In this document: piece by piece, positions 1 to 7,300 of the stretch
Position numbering within the stretch: the first letter of the stretch is position 1
Layout of the letters: each line of letters opens with the position of its first letter
From: Cellvibrionales bacterium
GTDB taxonomy: Bacteria; Pseudomonadota; Gammaproteobacteria; Pseudomonadales; UBA7434
Length of the DNA: 8,553 nt
NCBI GenBank assembly: GCA_018668095.1
Contig: JABIQF010000092.1
Coordinates: 1-8,553, forward strand
Direction: 5' to 3'
Translations under genes and position numbers: made by a program
Notes under the pieces: model-generated
The model's input: only the letters and a program-made list of their open reading frames with translations
What the model was told of the DNA's origin: nothing
Databases searched by the model: none

Positions 1-10
1 AAATTTTCAT
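1..10 (-). CDS. Possible start of a following gene, cut by the window edge (bamC by context only)
   Basis: Only about three codons are visible: an ATG at position 10 reading Met-Lys-Ile off the left edge. A GGAAA (bases 18-22 on the complement) sits 7 bases before this ATG, a plausible ribosome binding site. An in-frame ATG at position 58 would add 16 residues but has no such site. The gene would follow dapA by about 85 bases on the same strand. In many gammaproteobacteria that place is held by bamC (nlpB), whose lipoprotein signal often starts Met-Lys. This identification rests on position, not on sequence, and should be treated as a guess. Confidence 0.22.
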
Positions 11-70
11 GCAACAGTTTCCATATACGACGTTATCGATAGAAGTATGACTAGACATGCTCAATTTAAT

Positions 71-115
71 TCGCCGTAGTTTAATGTGCCGTAGTTTAAT
101 ATGCCGAAGTTGGCT
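71..115. repeat. Three 15-base tandem units at the 3' end of dapA
   Basis: Units at 71-85, 86-100 and 101-115 share the pattern NNGCCGTAGTTTAAT. The first two differ at two bases, and the third diverges toward its end where it becomes dapA coding sequence. Read on the minus strand each unit is five codons long and in the dapA frame: Thr-Ser-Ala-Tyr-stop, Thr-Thr-Ala-His-stop, Thr-Thr-Ala-Asn-stop. dapA therefore has three in-frame TAA codons 15 bases apart. Local slippage duplication of the gene end would explain this. Confidence 0.8.
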
Positions 116-1010
116 CACTTGTAATATTGGCTGCAGCCAAAGCCGTTTCAATTTTTGCATGATACTGTGAATCTAAAACCGTCAATGGCAATCGGATAGC
201 CTCAGTCACTAAGCCCATTTTAGCGAGAGCCCACTTAACCGGAATCGGATTCGCCTCAACAAATAAATCATTGTTGAGTAGCGCCAAAGTCTCGTTTAAA
301 TCACGAGCATGCTGTTTATCTTGCTCGCTACCGGTACTTGCTGCCATAGCTAAACGGCACAGTTGCGCCATTTCTAGCGGTGCCACATTCGCAGTCACCG
401 AAACATTACCCATACCACCCATTAACATAAACTCAACTGCCGTAGCATCGTCACCCGAATAAATAGCGATTTTATCGCCACAAACGGCTAATAGCTCAGC
501 ACCGCGAGAAAGATCACCAGTAGCATCCTTGATGCCCACAATATTTGGCAATTCAGCCAAGCGCGCCGTTGTCGATGGCAGCATATCAACGGCTGTTCTA
601 CCCGGTACATTGTATAAAATATTGGGAATGTCGACGGCTTCAGCAATCGCTTTATGATGTAAGTACAGCCCTTCTTGGGTCGGCTTATTGTAATAAGGAG
701 TTACCGTCAAACAGGCATCTGCACCCACACGATGAGCCGCTCGAGTCAGCTCAATCGCTTCAGAAGTAGAGTTAGCACCCGTACCCGCAATAATAGAAAT
801 ACGCCCGGCCGCTTGATCGACAACAGATTTAATGACGGTGTGATGTTCTTCAACGCTTAATGTGGCCGACTCACCCGTGGTGCCTACGGCGACAATCGCA
901 TTGGTCCCAGCGTTAATATGCCAGTCGACCAAATGCTGTAATGCGGCATAATCGACACTGCCGTCATTTAACATGGGCGTGACAAGCGCCACTATACTGC
1001 CTGAAATCAT
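96..1010 (-). CDS. dapA: 4-hydroxy-tetrahydrodipicolinate synthase (DapA)
   Basis: This cytoplasmic enzyme condenses pyruvate with L-aspartate semialdehyde, the first committed step of the diaminopimelate/lysine pathway, supplying lysine and peptidoglycan. The 304-residue product matches the family over a complete (beta/alpha)8 barrel, and numbering follows E. coli exactly through the active site. It has the GTTGES loop with Thr44 and Thr45, Tyr107 in the TPYYN motif, Tyr133 and Arg138 in YNVPGRT, and the Schiff-base Lys161 in GIKDATGD. Of the seven lysine-inhibition residues known in E. coli, Ser48, Ala49, His56, Asn80, Glu84 and Tyr106 are kept and His53 is Val, so feedback inhibition is likely. 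The ATG start has GGGGAAGA (1015-1022, complement) 4 bases before it. The family is usually about 292 residues; the extra C-terminal tail ends inside the tandem repeat at 71-115. The neighbour across the upstream spacer is divergent. Confidence 0.97.
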   Translation of the reverse strand: MISGSIVALVTPMLNDGSVDYAALQHLVDWHINAGTNAIVAVGTTGESATLSVEEHHTVIKSVVDQAAGRISIIAGTGANSTSEAIELTRAAHRVGADACLTVTPYYNKPTQEGLYLHHKAIAEAVDIPNILYNVPGRTAVDMLPSTTARLAELPNIVGIKDATGDLSRGAELLAVCGDKIAIYSGDDATAVEFMLMGGMGNVSVTANVAPLEMAQLCRLAMAASTGSEQDKQHARDLNETLALLNNDLFVEANPIPVKWALAKMGLVTEAIRLPLTVLDSQYHAKIETALAAANITSEPTSAY

Positions 1011-1354
1011 TGATTCTTCCCCAGAATGACTGAATCGCTGCCGCCAAAAAGTGTTTTTAACTAAGGCTTAATGAGGCCGCGAATTACCTGCGTTATGTTA
1101 CTGACGCGGGCAAGCCAGCACAAGGCTTTAGGGCAGTGATTAGGCACAATCGCACCTTCAAAATCAACAATAAAGGCTTAAAAGCAAGCCAGTGAAACAT
1201 AGCTGGTGTAAACTCATCCAATACCCAATTAAAAGCTGATATCAACCCGCCATACTGACGGTGGTAATCGAGAGGAAAGCTACGCTGATATCAGCAAGCA
1301 CACAGGAGATGACGATTAAGGGAAAGATCAACTCAAAATCCTTATTCAGCATCG
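1011..1354. other. Gene-free spacer between dapA and the divergent DUF3806 gene
   Basis: No credible gene is seen. The dapA ribosome binding site is at its left edge, but I could not fix a good dapA promoter. GCTGATATCA occurs at 1235-1244 and again at 1284-1293, where it is part of the perfect palindrome GCTGATATCAGC (1284-1295). GCAAGCCAG is repeated at 1110-1118 and 1184-1192. A 36-codon hydrophobic frame on the minus strand (1352-1242) and a 27-codon plus-strand frame (1309-1392) lack convincing start signals. gcvR, a common divergent neighbour of dapA in this class, is not present. Confidence 0.5.
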
Positions 1355-1383
1355 TTGAACCATCACCGTCGATACTCAATACT
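1355..1383 (+). promoter_or_regulatory. Possible sigma70 promoter of the DUF3806 gene
   Basis: TTGAAC (1355-1360, 4 of 6 matches to TTGACA) and AATACT (1378-1383, 4 of 6 matches to TATAAT) are separated by 17 bases. Transcription would begin near 1390, just before the ATG codons at 1403 and 1415. This argues against the in-frame TTG at 1355 as the real start. The match is modest and rests on consensus alone. Confidence 0.3.
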
Positions 1384-1414
1384 GAACCATGAACTATTAA
1401 CCATGAAAGGTCTT

Positions 1415-1954
1415 ATGAAGAATTCCGTCATAGCGCTACAAAAAATCGCTGCATCGCTATTAATACTGGCAAGCCTTCTGCTGTCAGTAAGCGCCCAAGG
1501 ATTTAATGATAAGACGGCAGACAGCCCAATATTACGCCCCTTTGGTCAAGCCGATGAAAAATACCTGCAGCAGGGCCGTGATCGAATCAATCAATTGAGC
1601 CGCCGTCACTTTGGTAGTGCTCTACATCAGCAACGTGATCACGATATCTCATTACTGCAACGCTTACTCGACAGCCGGCTGGTGACAGCAAAGGATCGAC
1701 GTCTATTACAAGATATGGGTATTGTATTGGGTGATTTATTAATTCAGCAATTCAATCTTCGCTGGGTTGTTTATGTTGACAAATACGGCCCGTCACGCGC
1801 CTTACAACTAAAACACAGCGAAAACTATTTATTCCCTATTACTATGATCTCTCGGCGTGCCGAGGTCGGTGTAACCGTCGACATTGCTGAACTTTACGAA
1901 AGTGCGGTAATAAAAATTGAGGGTTACAAGGCCGCCGCAAAACGCTTTTACTAA
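1415..1954 (+). CDS. Exported DUF3806-like protein of unknown function
   Basis: The chosen start gives 179 residues. Residues 1-27 form a clear Sec signal peptide: Met-Lys-Asn-Ser, a hydrophobic core around 11-25, and a likely cut after Ser-Val-Ser-Ala27. No lipobox cysteine is present, so the product is probably periplasmic. Residues about 45-165 recall the DUF3806 proteins of Pseudomonas and relatives, with blocks GIVLGDLLIQ (102-111), LRWVVYVDKYGPSRAL (115-130) and NYLFPITMISRRAEVG (137-152). No catalytic motif is apparent and I do not assign a function. The start at 1415 has AAAGG (1406-1410) 4 bases upstream and a short signal-peptide n-region. ATG at 1403 (+4 residues) is almost as good; the in-frame TTG at 1355 lies inside the candidate promoter and is less likely. 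The gene is divergent to dapA and convergent with the KorA-like gene. Confidence 0.75.
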   Translation: MKNSVIALQKIAASLLILASLLLSVSAQGFNDKTADSPILRPFGQADEKYLQQGRDRINQLSRRHFGSALHQQRDHDISLLQRLLDSRLVTAKDRRLLQDMGIVLGDLLIQQFNLRWVVYVDKYGPSRALQLKHSENYLFPITMISRRAEVGVTVDIAELYESAVIKIEGYKAAAKRFY

Positions 1955-2044
1955 CTTCGATGTCATTCATTTCGATGCTGGGCTAATTTTTCGTAAGAAG
2001 TGAGCACTAAATCTAACTCACTCGTTCAAAGTTAACATCAAGCG

Positions 2045-2572
2045 CTAGCCTTTCTCATCAGCTTCATCATCATGAGTGCTTCTTGAGCGCGAAGTTGATT
2101 GAGCCTGATTTTTTGCACCTTTACTACTGGCAGATCGAGACTTTCCACTTCTTTTTCTAACATTAGAGAGACTCAGCTTATATTGCGCCTCACTCACCTT
2201 GGCTGATTCCATAGCCCCAACCAATTGAGCCGTCTTCTCATCCAGAATATAATGCCCACCGACTAAGCCTAAAACGGTTAACTGTTTATTAAAGTTTTCG
2301 ATAACTCTGGCCACGACTTTTGATAAACGTGAAGGACTAACACCTTTACGCTTCATCTCTGCCGTCGTCATCCCGTCGACTAAGAATTGACGAGCCACTT
2401 TACGATTTTCGGCTGACATCGTAAGGTCCATCATAGACACATCAAATTGTGTCTGAGTCATAAGTACTTTCATCGCATCAAATATTGGCAAGATTGTTTC
2501 CAACTTACCAAGTCCTTGTAATTGCTCAATGTTTTTAAGCAGAAATTCAACACTACTTTTTACCGACAGCAT
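2045..2572 (-). CDS. KorA/TrfB-like helix-turn-helix transcriptional regulator with a basic tail
   Basis: The 175-residue product has a central region (about 36-124) resembling the KorA/TrfB repressor family of IncP plasmids. It shares a T-x-x-QF start (39-43), ARQFLVDG (60-67), the probable recognition-helix stretch GVSPSRLSKVVARVIENF (77-94) and a GGHYILDE segment (105-112). KorA aligns as QF, AR-x-x-LVDG, V-x-x-AV-x-RV and F at the same spacing. Family members bind palindromic operators as dimers and often repress their own promoter. An N-terminal extension (1-35) and a tail rich in Ser, Arg and Lys (137-166) ending in DDEADEKG are not part of KorA. The ATG at 2572 is preferred because AGGTGG (2578-2583, complement) lies 5 bases before it; a GTG at 2581 would add three residues. 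It faces the efflux operon divergently, so it may regulate that operon. No plasmid genes are nearby. The family call is from remembered pattern and needs a profile search. Confidence 0.68.
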   Translation of the reverse strand: MLSVKSSVEFLLKNIEQLQGLGKLETILPIFDAMKVLMTQTQFDVSMMDLTMSAENRKVARQFLVDGMTTAEMKRKGVSPSRLSKVVARVIENFNKQLTVLGLVGGHYILDEKTAQLVGAMESAKVSEAQYKLSLSNVRKRSGKSRSASSKGAKNQAQSTSRSRSTHDDEADEKG

Positions 2573-2577
2573 TATGC

Positions 2578-2583
2578 CCACCT
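2578..2583 (-). promoter_or_regulatory. Ribosome binding site deciding the KorA-like start
   Basis: AGGTGG on the minus strand stands 5 bases before the ATG at 2572. It overlaps the alternative GTG at 2581, which would have only a poorly spaced AAGGA. Confidence 0.6.
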
Positions 2584-2982
2584 TTCCTTGAATACCTTAA
2601 CGACAATTTTATACATTTTAATATCACTCACTACTTAAAATAAGGCTGTTTCTTCTAAGCAGCATTATCGCTTAGAAGAAAATTATTCTATTTATTTGAC
2701 CCAAAAATTATCATAAATGGAGAATATTTTCTTAATTGAAGACATCCATAAAGTGCGTTATTGTTATAAGCTATCAATGTGAAGGAAATAGTTTTTACAT
2801 TTGTTTTTTTCGAAAACCACGAAAACAAGTGATTTACAAAAACCCTCTCAATAAATAGGCTAAAAAAATCTTCAACAACAACATTTCATAAATAGTCTTT
2901 TACACAAAAAATTGAGAACACTTTACTATTAATTATTTCGCATTAACTATTTATCATTACAATTTCATCATAAAGCCAGAGA
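2584..2982. other. AT-rich divergent control region between regulator and efflux operon
   Basis: This gene-free spacer is far more AT-rich than its surroundings: lines 2701-2760 and 2881-2940 hold 16 and 13 G/C of 60. It contains the perfect inverted repeat at 2649-2681 and a second, looser nest at 2791-2843. In that nest GTTTTT pairs with AAAAAC outside, and TTTTCG (2807-2812) pairs with CGAAAA (2820-2825) inside. CGAAAAC is also directly repeated at 2811 and 2820. Many A-tracts suggest bent DNA or binding by a nucleoid silencing protein, which is inference. A 21-codon frame at 2717 has no start signal. Confidence 0.6.
2649..2681. repeat. Perfect 12-base inverted repeat, probable operator
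   Basis: TTTCTTCTAAGC (2649-2660) and its exact reverse complement GCTTAGAAGAAA (2670-2681) flank a 9-base centre. It lies 77 bases upstream of the KorA-like ATG. No gene ends nearby on either strand and neither side has a clean T-run, so an operator is more likely than a terminator. The obvious candidate ligand is the adjacent KorA-like protein, although the arms do not match the known KorA operator GTTTAGCTAAAC. Confidence 0.6.
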
Positions 2983-3011
2983 GTTAAAATGATCGTATAT
3001 TGTCTTATAAT
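2983..3011 (+). promoter_or_regulatory. Possible promoter of the RND efflux operon
   Basis: A perfect TATAAT at 3006-3011 has a weak -35 (GTTAAA, 2983-2988, 3 of 6) at 17 bases. Transcription would start near 3018, leaving a leader of about 62 bases before the adaptor ATG. A poor -35 box is compatible with activator dependence or low basal expression. Confidence 0.35.
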
Positions 3012-3079
3012 TTAGCTTTCTCAAAACACGAAAAGAATCCATACACCCAATTTAAAACGACTTAACATCATGGAAGCCA

Positions 3080-4348
3080 ATGCCACTACTTACTCCCTCT
3101 ACACGAAAAGCGTTTCGACCTATTGCCATAATCATTATTGCCATCACTGTTTCTTATCTTCTATTTTTAAGTAAGCCAGCACCTGTCCAACAAGCGCAAG
3201 ATAAAATTCGCCTCTTAATTGATGCTGTTGAAGTACAGAGTGAAACACGAAAAATGATTGTACATTCGCAAGGCACTGTTCTACCCAGCACAGAAACGGA
3301 GTTATCTTCAGCGGTGCAAGGGCGAGTGATTGAAGTAGCCAATCATTTTGTCGCTGGCGGATTAGTCAAGCAAGGCGATCTCCTGCTGCGCATTGACGAC
3401 TTAAGCTATCGAACAGCCGTAGCAAGAGCGCAAGCCGCTGTCGCTGCAGCCAATACGCGCCTTGTCGAAGAGCGCGGACGCGCAGATGTCGCCTATCAGG
3501 ATTGGGTGCGTTATAAAAAAGAGGGGCAGCGATCAGCTGAAGCTAAATCACTCGCATTACGGGAGCCGCAAATTGCTGAAGCATCCGCCAACTTATATGC
3601 AGCCAAAGCCGACCTCATTAAAGCCGAAGAAGATCTAGCACGCACCAATGTCATCGCTCCCTATGATGGTTTAGTCCGCCAACGTAATGTTGATGTCGGC
3701 CAGCATGTTGCTGTCGGTACCGTACTGGGCATTTGTTTTGCAACGAATCAAGTCGAAGTTCGCCTGCCAGTGGCAGAACATAAACTGGCATTACTCTCAC
3801 TACCGACGCCAGGTAAAGAAAAAAAAACACCCACGGCTCCCATTCAACTTACCGTTAGCCTTAATAAAACCGACCATCACTGGCAGGCTGATTTAACGCG
3901 CGTCGAGAGTGTCATCGATGATCGAAGCCGCATGCTTTATCTTGTCGCTACAGTCAATGATCCTTATCAATTAAAATCACCACAAGACAATAAACCACTT
4001 CTAAGAGTCGGCACTTTTGTTAATGCCAGCATTACCGGTAAATCTTTAGAAAATATTGTGCGCATTCCTCATGACGTCCTTCAAACTGACAGTACGGTTT
4101 GGCTCATTGATGACAACAATCTTCAACGCAGGACTGTCAACATCATTGCTAACGACAATCAATATGCTTATGTTGATAGCGGCTTAGTGAGCGGTGACAA
4201 AATTGCCATCGGCTATATCGATAGCGGCAATATTGGCAACCAAGTGAATATCGCTAAATTAATAACACTTCCTATGGATAGTCAAAGTCGTTCGCAAACC
4301 ACCGTGCAGGCTGCACTTAAAACAGCAACTAATGATAAAGCCCTCTAA
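3080..4348 (+). CDS. RND efflux periplasmic adaptor (membrane fusion protein)
   Basis: The 422-residue protein joins an inner-membrane RND pump to an outer-membrane channel. An N-terminal membrane anchor (about 14-30) is followed by no lipobox, so it is held by the helix rather than by lipid. The two lipoyl half-motifs are visible at about 79-107 (GRVIEV, then VKQGDLLLRID) and 190-222 (NVIAPYDGLVRQRNVDVG, then VGTVLG). Between them lies a short alpha-hairpin rich in Ala (108-187). A beta-barrel (about 223-325) and a membrane-proximal domain (326-393, starting VRIPHDVLQ) follow, with a polar tail. The ATG at 3080 has GGAAG (3072-3076) 3 bases before it. The ATG at 3070 is in another frame and soon stops. 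It is first in the operon, with the pump gene 30 bases downstream. Substrate cannot be told from sequence. No TolC-like gene accompanies it. Confidence 0.92.
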   Translation: MPLLTPSTRKAFRPIAIIIIAITVSYLLFLSKPAPVQQAQDKIRLLIDAVEVQSETRKMIVHSQGTVLPSTETELSSAVQGRVIEVANHFVAGGLVKQGDLLLRIDDLSYRTAVARAQAAVAAANTRLVEERGRADVAYQDWVRYKKEGQRSAEAKSLALREPQIAEASANLYAAKADLIKAEEDLARTNVIAPYDGLVRQRNVDVGQHVAVGTVLGICFATNQVEVRLPVAEHKLALLSLPTPGKEKKTPTAPIQLTVSLNKTDHHWQADLTRVESVIDDRSRMLYLVATVNDPYQLKSPQDNKPLLRVGTFVNASITGKSLENIVRIPHDVLQTDSTVWLIDDNNLQRRTVNIIANDNQYAYVDSGLVSGDKIAIGYIDSGNIGNQVNIAKLITLPMDSQSRSQTTVQAALKTATNDKAL

Positions 4349-4364
4349 CCCGCGCGCGAAATAT

Positions 4365-4369
4365 AAGGA
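4365..4369 (+). promoter_or_regulatory. Ribosome binding site deciding the permease start
   Basis: AAGGA lies 9 bases before the ATG at 4379 but only 3 bases before the in-frame TTG at 4373. The ATG is therefore preferred. Confidence 0.6.
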
Positions 4370-4378
4370 CGTTTGTTA

Positions 4379-7300
4379 ATGTCAGATTTACCTAGCAACG
4401 ATAGAGCTGATCTTCCTCATGAGAATGCTAAAGTTCAGTCTAACGATATAGTCTCTTGGTTTGCTCGCAATCATGTTGCCGCCAATTTATTGATGATCTT
4501 CATTATTGTCATCGGCTTAATCTCACTTTCAAAAATACAAAGAGAGCTACAGCCCGATCTTAATATAGAAGCCATTCAAGTGACCATGGCTTATCCCGGC
4601 GCGGCCCCTGAAGAAGTTGAGCAAGGTGTTACCAGCAAAATTGAAGAAGCCATCAAAGATATTACCGGCATCGAAAAAATCAGCTCTTATAGCCACGAAG
4701 GCCTCTCCACAATAAACGTTAATTTACTGCCAGGCTTCCAAGTCTCTACACTCTTAGATCAAATAAAAAATCGTATCGATGGTATTAGCAATTTACCTGA
4801 TTTAACAGAAACGGCCGCTATAGAACAAATTGAAATGAAGTTTCCTGTTATACAATTACAGGTCAGCGGAGATCTCGAAGAAAAACAATTAAATAAAATT
4901 TTACGCGGTATTAAAGAAGACATTTTGGCCTTCCCTGAAATATCTTCAGCAGAACTATTTGGACTGCGTGATTATGAAATATCAATTGAAGTAAGCGAAG
5001 TCGCTTTAAAAAAATACAAGCTAACTTTACGTGACATTGCCTTCGCCATTAATCGCTCGTCTGTCGATATGGCTGGCGGTGCGATTCAATCAAATACCGG
5101 CGATATTTTATTACGCACACAAGGTCAAGCATTTAATCAGCAAGATTTTAATCAAATTGTATTGCGAAGCTTTGCCGATGGCAGCCGTTTATATTTATCC
5201 GATGTCGCCTATGTACGCGATGCGTTTTCACAGCGCTCAAAGCTCACATTATTCGATGGCGAATATGGCGCAGGCCTAATGATTTATGCGGTTGGTGATC
5301 AAGATGTCATTGACACCACTGATGTCATTAAGCGCTATGTTGAAGATAAAAAACTCACTCTCGCTGACAACATTGAACTCACTTACTGGCAAGACTTTAG
5401 TCACTACATAAAAGAGCGCATGCAATTGATGAGTAAAAACCTCACCATTGGCGCCCTATTAGTTTTTTTAATTCTTTTAATATTCCTCAATTTTAATTTA
5501 GCCTTTTGGGTTATGGCTGGCTTACCCGTTTGCTTTCTCGGCACTGTTACGCTTATGCAAATGAATGGCATTAACGTATCACTAAACATGATTAGCCTAT
5601 TTGGTTTTATTACAGTGCTAGGGATCATGGTTGACGATGCCATTATTATTGGTGAAAGTATTGACTCAACAACTAAAGAAGAAGGCCACAATTTAAATGC
5701 CGTCATAAAAGGCGTAAAACGCGTCGCTATTCCCGCAACCTTCGGCGTATTAACAACCGTTGTATCATTCGCCCCCACAGTCACACTGGATAGCGTATTC
5801 GCTCCCTTCCCCGCCGCAATGGGTTGGGTGGTTATTCTTTGCTTATTATTTTCACTCATTGAATCGAAGCTCATACTGCCGGCACATATTGCTCACTCTC
5901 GCCTAACACAACTACCACTGCTTGATAGCATTAGCCAGCGAACTAATCGTTTTTCTACACGGACCAATGAAAAGCTTGACCAGTTTATTGAGCAACTGTA
6001 TTTACCCTTTTTAAAGCAATGCATTGTTCATCGATATACAACATTGGCGACGTTTATTGCAGGACTGATTATTACTGGCGGCATTATTGCCAGCGGTATT
6101 GTTTTGTTAGTTGTAATGCCCAATGTCCCATCAGAAATTTTGGGCGCTAAAATTGAAATGATAGAAGGCACACCCGACAGTCAAACGCATGCAGCTGTCG
6201 CCAAAGTCACCGAGGCACTCTATCAAGCCAACAGTGATTATATTGAAGCCTCAGGCGACAAGAATGGCTTTATAAAACATACCTACTCTTGGGGTTCGCC
6301 CGGCGATAGCGCTGAATTTATGTTGGAGTTAACCAAAGTTGAACATCGCAGCATAGACAGCTATGAAATTATTCAACGTTGGCGAGAAAATGCAGGCGCG
6401 ATTACCGGCACCAAAAGTCTCGTATTTCGTGCAGCAGAAGAAATGATTGGTGATCCCATATCATTTAATGTTTCTGCCGATACGCGCGAAGCATTAGTGG
6501 CTGCTACAGCAGAGTTACTTGAAATAATTAGTCGCTATGAAGGTGTATTCGATGCGAAAAGTTCGCTCAACAACCAAGTGGACGAACTAAAACTCGACAT
6601 TAAACCCTCTGCAGAAGCATTAGGTCTTAGCTTAAGCGACTTAGGCAGCCAAGTACGCGATGCTTTTTATGGCATTGAAACTCAGCGTATTCAACGTGGC
6701 ACAGATGAAGTCAAAGTCATGGTCCGTTATCCGCGTGACGATAGAAAATCCTTAGCCGATTTAGATAGCATGTTTATTCGCACTGACGCTGGCGATACCG
6801 TTCCCTTTTATTCAGTCGCCGACATTACCAGCCAGCCTAGCTATGCATCGATAGAAAAAATTAATGGTCGTCGTGCTGTCAACATCTCTGCCAAAGTGGA
6901 TAAACTTAACTTCAACCCTGACGCCATTAGCCGTCAAATTATGGACAATGACTTCCCTAAGTTATTAGCCAAATACCCCAGCCTTCGCTTTGAAATGGAT
7001 GGTGAAACCAAAGATTCCGCCGATATTGTAAATGGCTTAGCACAGGGATTTTTGCTCGCCATTATTGTCGTTTATGCATTGCTAGCTATTCCACTTAAAT
7101 CCTATTCACAGCCTTTAATTATCATGTCCATAATCCCTTTTAGCCTTATTGGCGCTATTGCTGGGCATTTAATTATGGATACCGCCTTTTCGATGATGTC
7201 CTTTTTCGGTGTTATCGCGCTTATTGGTGTTGCTGTGAATGACAGTCTGATTCTTACCGACGCAGTCAATCGGCATCTTGCTAGCGGTCACTCCGTACTC

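Noticed and set aside
1242..1352. A 36-codon hydrophobic minus-strand frame (Met-Leu-Asn-Lys start) in the dapA spacer
   Set aside because: It could be a membrane microprotein, but only a weak GATGG precedes it and it overlaps the candidate promoter and palindrome. There is no independent support.
1309..1392. A 27-codon plus-strand frame with AGGAG directly before its ATG
   Set aside because: The AGGAG abuts the ATG with no spacer, too close to work normally. The frame also runs through the candidate promoter of the DUF3806 gene.
1990..2026. AGTGAG / CTCACT inverted repeat between the convergent DUF3806 and KorA-like genes
   Set aside because: Only 6 pairs over a 12-base loop and no T-run, so it is not a supportable terminator.
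2717..2782. A 21-codon plus-strand frame in the AT-rich spacer
   Set aside because: It has no ribosome binding site, is short, and is expected by chance.
3005..3020. A KorA-operator-like ATTTAGCTTT near the adaptor promoter
   Set aside because: It matches only one half of GTTTAGCTAAAC well and is not palindromic, too weak to call an operator.
5404..5874. A 156-codon minus-strand open frame inside the permease gene
   Set aside because: It lies wholly opposite a strongly supported RND gene and shows no family resemblance or start signal.
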